From positions 372,001-436,000 of the forward strand of contig NC_044289.2 of assembly GCF_004027225.2 (NCBI RefSeq): DNA of 64,000 nucleotides, given 5' to 3'. Of this stretch, positions 1-12,923 are shown in pieces (within the stretch, counting starts at the first letter, position 1; every line of letters starts with the position of its first letter). The stretch comes from Strigops habroptila (lineage: Eukaryota; Chordata; Aves; Psittaciformes; Psittacidae). Below the pieces are notes generated by a model that worked only from the letters and a program-made list of their open reading frames with translations, was not told the DNA's origin and made no database searches. The translations under genes and the position numbers were made by a program.

Positions 1-139
1 TCTCTTCTTCCCTGGGGAGCAAAGACCAGGCCACGCAGCAGCCCTGGATCAGCACAAAATGAGAGACCCCAGCCATGACTGGGGCACTGTGCCTGTTCTA
101 TTGTCCCAGTGTGAAGTGGGGGCTCTGATGCTTGATCTC

Positions 140-295
140 AGCTCAATCTCCCCTCTGGCAGGTTAAAGCTATTCCCCCTTGTCCTGTCCCTACAGACCCT
201 TGTCAAAATCCCCTCTCCAGGTTTCTTGTAGCCCCTTTAGGCACTGGAGCTGCTCTAAGGTCTCCCCAGAGCCTTCTCTTCTCCAGGCAGAATGG
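140..295 (-). mobile_element. CR1 LINE fragment
   Basis: Internal piece of the 3' part of CR1 (reverse orientation): the CCCTCTGGCAGGTTAAAG segment through GGCACTGGAGCTGCTC to CTTCTCTTCTCCAGGC. Both ends are missing. Confidence 0.85.
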
Positions 296-1670
296 AGAAT
301 TTAATTCACTTTCTTAAATGTCTAAGGAACATAACATCTTCTCTTACTATTACCATATTAGCCTGAGAAGGTTTTTACGCCCCATCCTGGAGGGTGTCAG
401 AAGCTTAATGTTAATTAAATAACAGATTTTAAAGTTATTTCTCATAATCACAGCTGTGATCTGAATTATTACTTGATGATATTCCCCTTTTGCTTGCTTG
501 CTGCTTTTGATTGATTATTTGCATTTGCTGGTTTATAATGTGCCTGTATTGCTTCGAACAGAAGCATCTTTTTTGATTCTAACTGCATTACATTTTCTGG
601 TCAGATGATGGATTGGACTTTCAAGCATACCATAAACACCAGCACATTCTCGCTGGCATGATATGTATCTATATTCCATATTCACTCTTCAGTGTATCCT
701 GTATTCAATCATTCTTATATTCATTTCTCCTGATATTATTATTATTAGCCTTGGGGAACTTGTTTTATAAGCTATTTAGTTTGAATTAAGCATGTATGTC
801 AGTCATTTCTTGTTTCTAAAAGAATACAGATGATAAATGATGGGATTTACACCGGACTCAGCTTTGGTCTAATTTCCATCTTTACCTCTATCTAAGTATT
901 ATTACTATTAGTAAAACAAATGATGGATTCTTTATCACAACCTTCTGTGCACATATTTCACAGTCTTTTCAGTAGATTCATTAGGCACAAGTGAAATTAC
1001 TTTTTCTTTCTATCAATCAACTTTCTTGTTTAATCTGGTATGGTCTGAAGAGAAAAAGGTCTCTTTTTCTGTCATTTTTTCCCCCATAGGGCTCACTGCC
1101 ACTTCCGAAAAATAAAGTCAAGGATTGATCAAGATACTGGTTATATTTCAGCCATGTTTCATCTGAATGTGAGGATATCCATACGCTGAGACCTATGGAA
1201 ATTTTAATTATTTTCTAATCGAATGCACTTGGTCATTTAGGAACAAGTGAATGTGTAGATACTGGGGATATGTGTCTGGTCATTCTTTCAGTCATCTTTA
1301 ATGAGATTAAACGAGTGTACTGTTGGTGCAAATATATATGCAATGCAGAGTAAAATGATCACATCTGCAAGTTATAGTGGAACATTCAGATGTATAATCA
1401 GATGTTCCCACACATTCTTCTTGATGCAGCTTTGTTAGATCTTAATGCTTTATCCCCTTCCCACAGGTTTTGTAGCATAGCACACCTTGGAGACACAATG
1501 TTCAAATTGTTCCACATCATCCCTGAGCAAATGACTCACAGAAACGTCTCTGGGGATTTCTTGAGTAACTGGAACCTTTGTGGCAGAGTGGAGCACGCTA
1601 TTGCCTGCGGTTCTGCGCCCTTTTGGAGCAGGAGTGACTCACTGTTTCCTATTTTTGGCTTGAAGCCCAT
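296..1670. other. Intergenic, AT-rich, no gene seen
   Basis: Read on both strands. There is no conserved coding frame, repeat or RNA gene that I recognise. Confidence 0.6.
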
Positions 1671-2215
1671 AGATCATAGAATCACAGACTGGTTTGTGGC
1701 AGAAGAAACCTGAAAGCTCATCCAGTTCCAGCACCCTGCCATGGGCAGGGACACCTTCCACTAGAGCAGGTTGCTCCAAGCCCCTGTGTCCAACCTGGCC
1801 TTGAACACTGCCAGGGATGGGGCAGCCACAGCTTCTCTGGGCACCCTGTGCCAGCGCCTCAGCACCCTCACAGGGAAGAGCTTCTGCCTAAGAGCTCATC
1901 TCAATCTCCCCTCTGACAGGTTAAAGCCATTCCCCTTGTCCTGTCCCTACAGGCCCTTGTCCAAAGCCCCTCTCCAGGTTTCCTGCAGCCCCTTTGGGCA
2001 CTGGAGCTGCTCTAAGGCCTCCCCTTCAGGAGCCTTCTCTTCTCCAGGCTGCCCCAGCCCAGCTCTCTCAGCCTGGCTCCAGAGCAGAGCTGCTCCAGCC
2101 CTCGCAGCAGCTCCGGGGCCTCCTCTGGCCTCGCTCCAGCGGCTCCACGTCCCTCTTGTGCTGTTGCCCCAGAGCTGGATGAGGACTGCAAGGGCGGTCT
2201 CCCCAGAGCACAGTA
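1671..2215 (-). mobile_element. CR1 LINE fragment, long copy
   Basis: Reverse-oriented CR1 from the terminal TCATAGAATCACAGACTGG through about 540 bp. It is one of the fullest copies of the main local subfamily, with AGCAGAGCTGCTCCAGCC and TCCCTCTTGTGCTGTTGC. The long open frames read over it are artefacts. Confidence 0.95.
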
Positions 2216-3879
2216 GAAGGGGAGCATTCCTTCCCTCTAACACTACTCAGAATGGTCATGCTGCAGCATGGTAGCACAAGGAACTTCCCTCATCTGCTCT
2301 TTCCCTGGTTACTACACTTCATTGACTTTTATTTACAGTGATTGATACCAAAGCTTTTCAGGGTTCTACCCATGGGATTTTGTGGCTTTTTGCTAAAAGT
2401 TTTCAACTCTACTAAAAAAAATCACAGTGATGCATTTACAACACACCCACCTTCTGGAGGCATTTGCTGTAACATGACAGCCCTTTGACTCAAGCAGTGC
2501 CAGCTGGTGCAGTTGTGTCAGACACCGTGGGGCAAAGCCATACGTTAGTCAGTACAGATCTCCAGGAACAGAAGTGAGCAGCCTGATGTGCAGGAGCAGA
2601 TTATGAAACTATTTTGACACATCTGCACTGGAAGATTAAAAGCTGTCAAATGATTCTCATCATGGAAATGGGTTCCCTAGCGAGGTGAAGATTGGAATCA
2701 GCTGGGACGCCACCACCAGAGCTGAACACTGTTAAAGCTGGCAGACTACCTCCTTTCTGTATCGTTTTTACATATGATTCCTGCTACCTGGCCAGAGATT
2801 AAGGCAGGGAAGCCTTAAATCAAATTCAGTTTTTCAGATAGAAGTTTTCCACAGCCTTCAGTTTGCAGTAGACAGGATATATGGGAAGGAAGATCAGACA
2901 AAGAAGTCGCATCCCTCCAAACCTAGATAGAAAGCAAAGCATTCTGTTCATATTCTGTGAGCCAAAATATGAACAGAAAAGAAAAACAGAAGCACCCACA
3001 ACCAGAGGCTATGCCTGAAAATATTACAGACAATTCTGATGACAGTTCTTGCTCTCTACAACTCTGTAAGTAGCATATCTAAGCAAAATGAACCCCCACA
3101 CACTCGCAGAATGCCTTTACATCAAAGGAATAAAAAAAGGCAAGCAGCAGTCAGCAGTGCATGCTCCCTGTGGTGACACAGGCATCCCTTCACTGTACAC
3201 TGCAATGCAACCCCCAGACTAGGCTGGAGATTTAGTCAATGACCCTGCAGCCAAATCCATCAATCCATGACTCAGAAATGGCTTTGGGAACAGAGACATC
3301 CTTGTGGATAGGACTGCGGGAGGATGAGGCATAACACTTTCTTCCCATTTCATCTTTGCCCGTGCAAGCAGGCTACAGCACTTAATTATCATTATAATAC
3401 TTTAATCACCAGAGAAGCAATATTTGTCCCTGTGTATTGCATCTGCACCCTGCTATGGGTATCCACATGTGCATATGCCCACACCTAAGATGTGTGCACT
3501 GAGCAGGAGCAGTGGAGGGGATGTGAGAGAATGAGGCTTATATTTCTGTCTCATTAGCCTGCAAGCTGTAGCACTCTGATGGCAGAGATACTTACCAAGA
3601 CTCCTGATTCATTGGGTCATAGACATCATGGGCCTTAGGACAGAGGGGAGGAAAAAGGCGGGGGTGAAGATATTTTTATACTTGACCTTTCTTGAAGGTC
3701 AGGATTCAGGGTTTGTTTCTTTAAAGATCCAGGTCTTGGCCTCGGAAGCAGCCTTATCGAAACGCTACAGCTCTGAGAGTGTTTGTAGGCACCCCTGCTT
3801 GTGGAGTAATGACACACTGAATGTCACTGGCAGACCACTGTCCACCATGAAAAACATCCCCATATTATTTGTGATAACA
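2216..3879. other. Intergenic, no gene seen
   Basis: Mixed composition. A short AT-rich patch at 3375-3420 (TTAATTATCATTATAATACT) could be a regulatory element, but nothing is certain. Confidence 0.5.
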
Positions 3880-4370
3880 TAAAGTCATGAACTGAAAGTG
3901 GTGGTACCCATGCTGGAGTAGTTTGTGAAGGACTATCTCACACGGGAAGGACCCCATGCTGGAGGACGGGAGGAGTGTGAGGAGTCCTCCCATGGGGAGG
4001 AAGGAGCTGCAGAGACAATGTGTGATGAACTGACCACAACCCCCATTCCCCATCCCCTGCACCACTTGTGGGGAGGAGGTAGAGAAAATCAGGAGGGAAG
4101 TTCAGCCTGTGAAGAAGCAGGGTGGAAGGTGTTTTTATGATTTGGGTTTATTTCTCACAACTCTCCTCTGATTTGATTGGTAATAAATTAATTTCCCCAA
4201 GTTGAGTTCATTGTGCCTGTGACAGGGGGAGAGCTGAGTGATCTCCCCCTGCCCTTATCTCAACTCTCCAGCCTTCTGTTATGTTTTCTCTCCCCTGCCC
4301 AGCTGAGGAGGGGAGGGATAGAGCGGCTTTGGGGGCACCTGGTGTTCAGCCAGGGCCAGCCCATCACAGC
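3880..4370 (+). mobile_element. Avian LTR-type repeat fragment (endogenous-retrovirus derived)
   Basis: From memory, this stretch resembles a repeat common in bird genomes: a purine-rich part with GTGTGAGGAGTCCTCC, then GATGAACTGACC, then TTGATTGGTAATAAATTAAT, and an end with GGGCACCTGGTGTTCAGCCAG. The AATAAA within is consistent with an LTR. No coding part is present. The exact family is not certain, and edges are approximate. Confidence 0.55.
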
Positions 4371-5205
4371 TCCTACCATTATCCACACAACCACCGGAGA
4401 CAGTGTCACCACAAGTACCACTGAAGCCCATTCCAAATAAGAAACTGTGCCAGTAAGTTCATCAACAAGCAAAAGACCCGGAGATGTTGGTGCAGCTCTT
4501 TCTGCCAAGCTGGAGAAGGTGGTTCACATGGGCAGCCTGCTCAGCAGCAGTACATCTACTCTGGTTCTGCAGACTTGGGAGCTTTGTTGAAATGACACAG
4601 ATAAATAAAACATCTCCTGAATTCCAGGAGATTCATAGTGTGAGCTTCTAATAAGTAAGCTCTCAGGAACAGGATGAAGAGTCAGGACTCTTAAACAGAC
4701 ATTCATGCTGGGCAGCTGATTTATAAACTTACTGTTCAACCAAAATAAAAGCAGAGCCAGCTCAGCCCGTGGCCGGCCACAGCAAAACCTCCCGGCGGGG
4801 GTCATAAGGAATGGCAACAATCTACTTGCTCAGTCACACAAGTCACCCCATATTTCATATTTCAGATTACTGAGTCAGATAACGCTTTTACCAAGCTCAG
4901 AATTTTGATTAGCAAGGAACTTCTATTAGCACATCATTTTGCGCTCCACAGGGAAAGGAAGGTGGTATCCTTCTACCAGGGAGTAATCCAAAAGGAAACT
5001 TCACCACCAGAAACCAATTTCCCAATCCCTGTATATTAACAACAGCCTGTCTAGTCCAACTTTCTGACACTTATTTGCATTGTGAATCTGCTCCCCTGAA
5101 GATGGTAGATACGTAAGAAAAGATCTTCCTGAGCTGGAGAGCCCAAAGTTTCTGTAAGTGGAGCAGGCACAAAGCAAAGCAACTCAGCTTGGTTCTTCAG
5201 CATGC
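4371..5205. other. Intergenic, no gene seen
   Basis: Nothing recognised on either strand. Confidence 0.5.
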
Positions 5206-5436
5206 TCCATAGAATCCCAGACTGGTTTGGGTTGGAAGTGACCTTAGAGCTCATCCAGTTCCAACCCCCTGCCACAGACAGGGACACCTTCCACTAGAGC
5301 AGGTTGCTCCAAGCCCCTGTGTCCAACCTGGCCTTGAACACTGCCAGGGATGGGGCAGCCACAGCTTCTCTGGGCACCCTGTGCCAGCACCTCAGCACTC
5401 TCACAGGGAAGAGCTTCTGCCTAAGAGCTCATCTAA
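5206..5436 (-). mobile_element. CR1 LINE fragment
   Basis: Reverse CR1 3' end starting CCATAGAATCCCAGACTGG, ending after CAGGGAAGAGCTTCTGCC. Confidence 0.93.
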
Positions 5437-7257
5437 TGCTAAATCTACTCCATGCTTCAAAGGGAGATAATAAAACCTAAAACGACTGAGATCTCTGCTT
5501 GAATATTCACAGGGGCAAGCAGGAGATCGGTGAATGTTGTTACACATTCCAGTTGACCTGCTGAATGTCCCACGCGGTTTGCAAAAGGTGTTTTCAACAA
5601 ATAGCATTAACCCACTTTGTTTCCTACAAGATACTGATTCCCAATATTTTTAACAAGTCCTTTGAAACACACTGATGTGTGTATTTATTGCTTGAATAGG
5701 TCTGAGGTCTCAGGTGCAAAACACTGCCTGGGGCTACATGCCTCTCTCCAGTGAGAACTTGATAAAAGGAAAAATTCAGACCGATACGGAGAACAACAAT
5801 TTTACTGTTACAAGAAACAGAACTGTTTGGATGAGAGAGCAGCACCATTGTCTCCCTTTTGCCTTATACATCTCCAAATCTTAACTCCCTGTTCAGCAGG
5901 GAAATATTGAATATAAGAAGATTTGGTTTCTCAAATGAGCCTTTAATTTGGCAGACCTAAAGCTACATTATTCTCTGCACTCCTGACTGACCTTGCCTGT
6001 GTTCTTGCTTTGAAATGAGCTCTCTTCTATGCAAAATCTGCCACACTGCCTTATTTATTATTGACCCATCAGAGTTTGGAAACATAGCTTAAAATAAATG
6101 AGCCTGAATGCCACAGCTGTAGAGTTATTAAACTGCCTGGCACTGAGGAAATTGCTTTTCATAAACATCCTCAGCTCCTATGCTTTTTTCTTAAAGTGTT
6201 TAATACAGCAAGAGTCCAAGTTCACGTGAATCAGTCTGCAAACTGAATTGCTAATGAGAAAGGAAGATGTATTATTGTTCAATATTGAAAGACTGGAGTT
6301 AGAGGACAGATCAAAGAAAGGAGTTGCACAATATACAAATGCCATTCTTTTGGCTTGCTGTCATTTGATGTATGAGCTAATCAGTGAAAGAAAATGCCTC
6401 CACTTTCTCAGTAGGTGAGACAGCACAGAGGATGTTTCAGGTCTCCTCCATCACTGATCCCAAACCCACTGCCAGTGTCAACATCCTTCTGCTGTTGCCT
6501 GCACACATACCTGCTATCTGGCAGTACAGATATTAGCAGATGAACAAAAATAAAAGTAATTTCCACATTACTCTACAGAGACACACAACCACAATAAATA
6601 TTCTGTAGTTGTTAGTTCTCTATTTAATAACTTCCCCTGGAATCATTCAGGCATTCCCTTCCTATGCTAGCACTGCCTTAAGCACCCGGAGAGGAGTGTA
6701 CAATGGTAGGTGCTCCAGTCCATGCAGGTTTGTTTGGAAAACCAGACACATTGTCCAGATGAATGGCACATGGAGAGCGCCATTGCTTCCCTGTACCTAG
6801 TCACCAAACCTGGAGAGATTTGTTAGGAATGCCCACACAATGTCTCAGCAGACCAATTCCTCTTTCAGGTGCTTCTGCCCCACCACTGCTATTACACAAG
6901 GTACACCAAAGTTGAAGTTTGAAAATGGTCTTTGTGCACCTTCAGTGTGAAATGGATGGAGCTGCAGCAGGATAGGGAGATGGTGGGATACCCTGTCCTA
7001 CCTGCGCACTTGGCAATCCCATTCCTCAGTGTTGGGAATGCACTGGTGCAAGGTCCAACCCCTGGGTCAGGGCAATCCCCATCACAAACACAAGTTGTGG
7101 GAGACTGGATGGAGCAGCCTGAGCAGAAGTACTTGGAGGTGTTGGGTGAGGAGAAGCTCCCCATGACCTGGCTTCAGTGTGCGCTTGAGCCCAGAACCCC
7201 CCGTGTGCTGGGCTGCACCCCCAGAGCGTGAGCAGCAGATCGAGGGAGAGGATTGCC
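5437..7257. other. Intergenic, no gene seen
   Basis: AT-rich to mixed, with no supported exon or repeat. Confidence 0.5.
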
Positions 7258-7351
7258 TGTCTAGTGGAAGGTGTCACTGTCCGTGGCAGGGGGTTGGAAG
7301 TGGGTGAGCTTTAAGGTCCCTTCCAACATAAACCAGTCCGGGATTCTATGT
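7258..7351 (+). mobile_element. CR1 LINE 3'-end fragment
   Basis: About 90 bp: TCTAGTGGAAGGTGTC, then GGCAGGGGGTTGGAAG, ending CAGTCCGGGATTCTATG. Confidence 0.9.
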
Positions 7352-8615
7352 TGCATGCAATTCTTGTGCCACATAGTCATGCCGCTCTTCAAAACAATCC
7401 TGGACAGTCTCTGTTTACCTCAATCTCACCATCTAGGATCCCAGACAAGAAGCAGGTTGGTGAACCTATTTCCTATCCATACATCCAGTGCTCCTTAACA
7501 GCCTCACAGGTATTGCAGATTTGAAGGGGCTCTGAAACTTGACCACTTCTTCAGCTTGAGATGGAGATGCAGTAGCAGAATCACCCTCCTTCTGCACTTC
7601 ACTCTTTAAACAGGGCTCAGATGGAAGAGGGAAACAGTCACCCTTCTCACCTGTAATAATCAATGATACCAAGGAAGGCTCCCTAGAGATGCCTTTACAT
7701 CGGATCTAGAAGCAACAATGAATTTTCTAGTCATCACCCTGTTTTGAACCCCAGCAGGACAAAAGGATGAAAAACAGCATCTGAAAACACATACAAACCC
7801 TGGATTGTCCCGGGTCCATTTAATGGTGAGTTTGCACCTACATGATGCTAAAACGAGGCCAACACTGTCTGCCATCTCTTTACAAGATGTAAAAGCCAAG
7901 TGAATCCTTTTCAGTAATGAATTCCTGTTTGCAATGGCTCTAAATTGAAGAAAATGAGTGTTTCTTTCTCCTCTCCGAACAGCGCGGAGCCCCCATCAGG
8001 GTTGCTACGCAACCACCTCCTGCACATGGCTGATAACACTCTCCGCATTATTTCCCCGCCTGACTGCACCGTCAGAACAAAGCCAGGCTAATGAAGCTTT
8101 CAAATGCTCTTGGCTCTGCCTTTAACAGGTCAACATGGGTTTTCCTTGCATGTGTGTGACAGTTACAGCAGCGACTCGCTGTCCCCTCCAGCCAGGGATG
8201 TCTCCGGATCTGGATGGAGGAAATGCCCAACGGAGAGCGATGGACAGGCTCAGAGAAGAGCAGCAGAACACCTGACGGATGCAGCTGGCCTCCAGAACGA
8301 AGGGCAGCCACGCACACCATGAAACGGGTGGTGATGACGAGGCCCTCCGAAGCATTGAGCCGCAGGCATTACAGACCAAGCCAGACGTCCTCCGGTTCCC
8401 ATTTACCCATCAGGTGTAATACCCTTATCACACCACAGCTGCTTGTGGGTGTGGGTACAGCAAGGACAAGCCTACCCATGGGCATACGTGAAAAGGGACA
8501 GGACAAAGACGATTCACCAAGTTAGGCAGCACCAGTCCCCTAAAGTCCTGAGGGATTGTTTTTTTAAACAATCTGTTTAATCTGAAATAAATTTGACTGT
8601 GCTTTTCTTACACAG
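7352..8615. other. Intergenic, contains the X-box at 8000
   Basis: No gene was recognised. Around 7970-8100 the sequence is less AT-rich and holds the RFX-type palindrome. Confidence 0.5.
8000..8014. promoter_or_regulatory. Palindromic RFX-type X-box
   Basis: GGTTGC-TAC-GCAACC is a perfect inverted repeat with 6-base arms and a 3-base spacer, close to the RFX-factor X-box consensus (GTNRCC...GGYAAC). It lies in intergenic DNA about 5 kb past the ARHGAP40 3' end. Function is inferred from the motif only. Confidence 0.4.
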
Positions 8616-8866
8616 CATGGCTTTAACCTGCCAGAGGGGAGATTGAGATGAGCTCTTAGGCAGAAGTTCTTCCCTGTGAGGGTGCTGAGGCACTGGCACA
8701 GGGTGCCCAGAGAAACCGTGGCTGCCCCATCCCTGGCAGTGTTCAAGGCCAGGTTGGACACGGGCTTGGAGCAAGCTGCTCTAGTGGAAGGTGTCCCTGC
8801 CCGTGGCAGGGGGTTGGAACTGGATGAGTTAAAGGTCCCTTCCAACCCAGACCGTTTTATGAAGGG
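8616..8866 (+). mobile_element. CR1 LINE fragment
   Basis: Forward CR1 3' part from GGCTTTAACCTGCCAGAGGG to CCAACCCAGACCGTTTTA, lacking the last repeat unit. Confidence 0.93.
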
Positions 8867-10164
8867 AACTTCATAAGTGATGATATGGTGATTTTTTTCA
8901 CCTATTTGACCCTCTTGATTGTTCATACTTGCTAGGCTGGTGAAGCTGAAGGTGTGATTACCTAGGGGATAAAGAAGGAAAAGAGGAAGAAAACCAATAG
9001 AAATGGAGGGTGTTTGTGTCCCTGTGTGGATTTTTTGGGTTAGGTTTGCAGGGTTTGGAGGAGATACAGATGCACACAGGTTCTGCTGGCCTCTTCTTGT
9101 TTATCCCAAACCTTGCTCTTGGCAGGCTGCAGTAGAAATATGCTTCAGCGGCTCTCTGTCCTTTGCAGGCTGAAGACCAGAGGCTGGTCCCCCTTGCCTG
9201 CACCTTTGGCTGGATAACCCTTTCCATGCCAGGGGGGTGAAGTGAGCCTTCAGTACCGAGCATACTTTATGTTGGTCCATGTGTGGATGCATGCTCCAAG
9301 TTGTGAATGAACTGGTTGTGACTTGTGTTGAAACTGAATCTTTTGAGCCTTACCCAGAGTTTTAAAAGTCCTGAGGAGTGCGGTTATGTACAACCCACCT
9401 GTGCTACCTCCTGTCTCAGCTCTCTGTAGTGCCTGGACAATGCAGAGAAAGTTGCTATGATCTGTGGAGATGACTGTAGTAAGCCTTCTTTGGACACAAG
9501 AGGCAGTCAGAAAGTGGAATAATTGCCTTTTACTTATAACAAACCAGCAGAGCTGGCTCAGTGTTTCAAGAGAGACAATTAAAGATATTGCATTGTTTTC
9601 TTCAAAAGGAGAAATAGACCTGGGGTTTCCCTAATGACCCTCCTGATCCTGCACTGAGCTCTCAAAGTGCCTTGTTGTGGGTTGCATTTATTATGAGCCA
9701 CTTATTATCCCTAATTATTTAGCAGGGGGGAGGTCTCTCAGTAACAGGCAAAGTTGTGCCTTGATGAACACTCAGCTGTCTGTGTTTAAGATAAAATTAC
9801 TGTAATTAACAAATCGATCAACCCTACTTTCGCTTTGCCCGGCTGGGACAGAACAAATGGGGAGAAATGAGACCTATTTAGCACAAAGGTAGAGGAAGGG
9901 TTTGCAGCCCTCAGGATACACAGGCTTGAAGGCTTTTTCTTGTGGTTGGTTTTTTTTTTCCCCACACAGTGCTTTTAATGTTAATGTCACATAATTGTCT
10001 TTTGTTGGGTAATTTTGTCTCCAACAAAAAGCACACGTGCTGCACTTCCTTCAGCACAGCCCAGCACGACAGAGCCAGTGCCTGAACTGCCAGGTGGGTT
10101 GTTCTGTTATAACCTAAACCCTGAGCAGGGCTGTGGTGGACCCCCTGGGTGCTCTGCTCTCCTG
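8867..10164. other. Intergenic, possible conserved non-coding patch near 9.69-9.85 kb
   Basis: No gene seen. The AT-rich patch has several TAATTA/ATTAAC-type homeodomain cores (CTAATTATTTAGC, GTAATTAACAAATCG). Its conservation cannot be judged here. Confidence 0.4.
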
Positions 10165-10430
10165 TGACTCTTGTCCAAAGCCCCTCTCCAGGTTCCCTGG
10201 AGCCCCTTTAGGCACTGGAGCTGCTCTAAGGCCTCCCCTTCAGGAGCCTTCTCTTCTCCAGGCTGCCCCAGCCCAGCTCTCTCAGCCTGGCTCCAGAGCA
10301 GAGCTGCTCCAGCCCTCGCAGCAGCTCCGGGGCCTCCTCTGGACTCACTCCAACAGCTCCACATCCCTCTTGTGCTGTTGCTCCAGCGCTGGATCTGGAC
10401 TGCAGGGGGGGTCTCCCCAGAGCGCAGCAT
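10165..10430 (-). mobile_element. CR1 LINE fragment
   Basis: Reverse CR1 internal piece from CTTGTCCAAAGCCCCTCTCC to CTCCCCAGAGCGCAGCA; the 3' end is absent. Confidence 0.93.
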
Positions 10431-12923
10431 TTACCATGATAGGTTATTTTCAGCCACTAATGAAACGAGCCAAGAGGTTTTACCGTATTTTTATTGTTTC
10501 ACTGAATAAATGGATTTTAAATAAAGCATTAAAAATTTGTAAAAAAGTTATTAAAAGCCAGAATTCAGAAGTAGGATGCACATCAGTGACTGAAAAATTC
10601 ATACTTACTTTTTGATACAGAAATAGGAAAGAAAAATATAAAAGCACACCTATCATCTGGAAAGAGATGGTTTTTTTTTTTTTACATTTCCTTCCATGTT
10701 TGAGAACTGACATTTGTCTTGTGAGAACCTCCCACCAACCTGTTTTTCACAGCATGGATTCACATTGTTTGGTGTTGAAAAGAAACCCCACTCATTTGTT
10801 ATTTACAGCAGCAGTGATGTAGTGTTTCCCGTTCATGTGCATTGGAAGCCAGTATGCTTAACAGAACATCCAGCATATGAGGCATATAAGAAAATGCAGT
10901 GTTATGTGATTTGCAGGGATGTAATTTAGCTTATGAAGGATCTTTGAGCTTACACTGATACGTTTCTGAGTTAGGTATTTCTTACAGTATCGCATCTCTG
11001 GCATTTACTCCTTGCTAAGCTCCATCACTGCAACAAAGATTTCCACAAGTGATGAGTGAATAGGTACCATCGATTTTTAATGCCTGATTTTAAAGCAGCT
11101 TCGTCTTTCAAGAGACACAAATCAGCCATCCTTAAGGACAGGAATCAGGTCCTTTTGGGCACAATTTCATCCCTGTAAAACAGAGGCACCTCAAAAAGCC
11201 TTGATATTGGGGTTCTGGGTCAGGGTTGGGAGGCGGGTTCTTAGCAAGTTTCTATTATGGGTACTTAAAAAGACAGCTATGAAGAGGATCTCAGCACTCA
11301 GTGCCATCTGCATCATCTCAACCAAAAAAAAGTAGACAAACGCTCTAATATATGCATCATTTCAATACATCAGCACCACTCACACCACATTCACAAGAAG
11401 TGAGGAAGAATATGGGTTACGGCTCACCTGTTCCTCAACCACGGAAAGAATTTAACCAGAGAATGAGGTTCCCTTACAACAGAAACTGGGGCTTTGAGTT
11501 AATGAACAGGGGTAGCTATACATCAGCCTGGGGGGAAAAAAAAACAGAGGGGAAGTCCAGACTGCAATGGAAAAAAAATCCTTTAACAGAAGAAATAATA
11601 CTGGAGATTGTCACTAGTGCAGCTAGGATCTGACAAAGGAAATATTTTGAGTATACACTTGCAGGGCAGCCCTGCTTCTGCCACGTGAATAAATATCCAA
11701 GAGTGCTTAAAAACCGTATATAAAAAAAGATGTTGTGATTTTCAGAAATGGTGCATCTTCCATCCCCTGTCACTGCACAGTAGGTTTCCTCTTGTGAGGT
11801 ATTTCAGCGTCACCACAAAGGAAAACAATACTTCTGCACTCCTCTTCCGCAAGTGCAGTTTGATTTGAGGTCGTGTGATGGTTATGCAGTGATGTGAGAT
11901 GCAAACCTGCTCTCAGAGTGGTGAAGGCTCAATTCAGTACCCACTGTGCAACCAGGTACAAGCACAGACCTCTTTGTTCAGCCACTGCACATCTTAGGGG
12001 TTTTTTGATTTGTTTCTAAACAGACATGTTCACACACAATCTTCCAAAAAGAAGTTCAGTTTCTGTGGCCAGGTCAGATTACTGACCTCCAATTACCTCA
12101 GAATATTTCGTTGGTTGCCTCTTGATATATAGGTTGTCCATCAAAATAAATGCAATGGTTTACCCTGATCAATGGCAACCTGTACGTTTGTTTTTGCATC
12201 ACCAGCAGAGTTGTATGGGACAGGCATCTCTTCTATCATGCACACTGCACATTTCAAAGGCTGCTGTCCATCCCATACTTTTTCCAAGGAAAGTTATTTT
12301 TTTGGGTTGCATAGATGTATTTAATGGTAGCCATTAAATACAGGATGTTGGCTTCACATCCTGTCTGGCTGTTTGGAAACATCCTTTTTCATTCTCCAAA
12401 GAATGTAAGAGTATCTTATTAGTGAAACCGAGGCTCACAACTTTTTCTGGCGATATGCAAGAGTCAACAGTGGCTCTCACCTACGGGATGTCATTAGTAC
12501 CGTTGCAGCATTTGACCCCCTCCTCTAAAATGTGGGCGTGATCAAAAGAAAGAGCAAATCCAGAAGAAACAGATTACTTCTACCATCTTCAGGAGGTCAT
12601 TTCTTATGTTCAATCTTTGCTGCACAATCACTGTAGCTTTCTTTGCAGGGTTTGTTGGGGGCGGGGGGGATATTTCGCTTAAAAGTAATCATACCTCCTG
12701 CAAATCCTGCTACATGATGATAATTGCTGCTTGTTATCAACACCCCTGTAGCATGTAGGGTAGGGTACTCTCACAGCCAGCTGTCATGGAAGTAGTAAAT
12801 AAAGCTGGTTTTCCTTCAAAGACACAAGCATTGTCCAGTCTGTGACTATACCAGGAACATCTCTATAGCTTTTCCACACCTTCCAAAACTTCAGTCGAAT
12901 GCTTCATTTTGCTCATGCTTTCC
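10431..12923. other. Downstream/3' UTR side of ARHGAP40, no other gene seen
   Basis: The part next to 12924 is 3' UTR of ARHGAP40, and the UTR end is not fixed. Farther left I see T and A runs (10671-10683) and no exon. Confidence 0.5.
12320..12325 (-). terminator. Candidate poly(A) signal for ARHGAP40 (ATTAAA)
   Basis: An ATTAAA hexamer on the minus strand lies about 600 bp past the ARHGAP40 stop. I saw no minus-strand AATAAA between it and the stop. This is the nearest variant signal, and it is not proof of the 3' end. Confidence 0.25.

Noticed and set aside
1771-2274. Long ORF reading MLQAPVSNLALNTARDGAAT, repeated at many other sites
   Set aside because: It is the antisense reading of CR1 3' sequence; the same peptide appears wherever a CR1 copy lies and has no coding role.
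12440-12545. Exon-like stretch with a GTGAGAG donor on the minus strand in the ARHGAP40 3' region
   Set aside because: The frame has an in-frame stop just before the donor and there is no matching acceptor or family; probably 3' UTR.
1-12900. Search for SLC32A1, expected next to ARHGAP40 by synteny
   Set aside because: No frame in this region resembles the vesicular GABA transporter; if it is a neighbour it lies outside the window.
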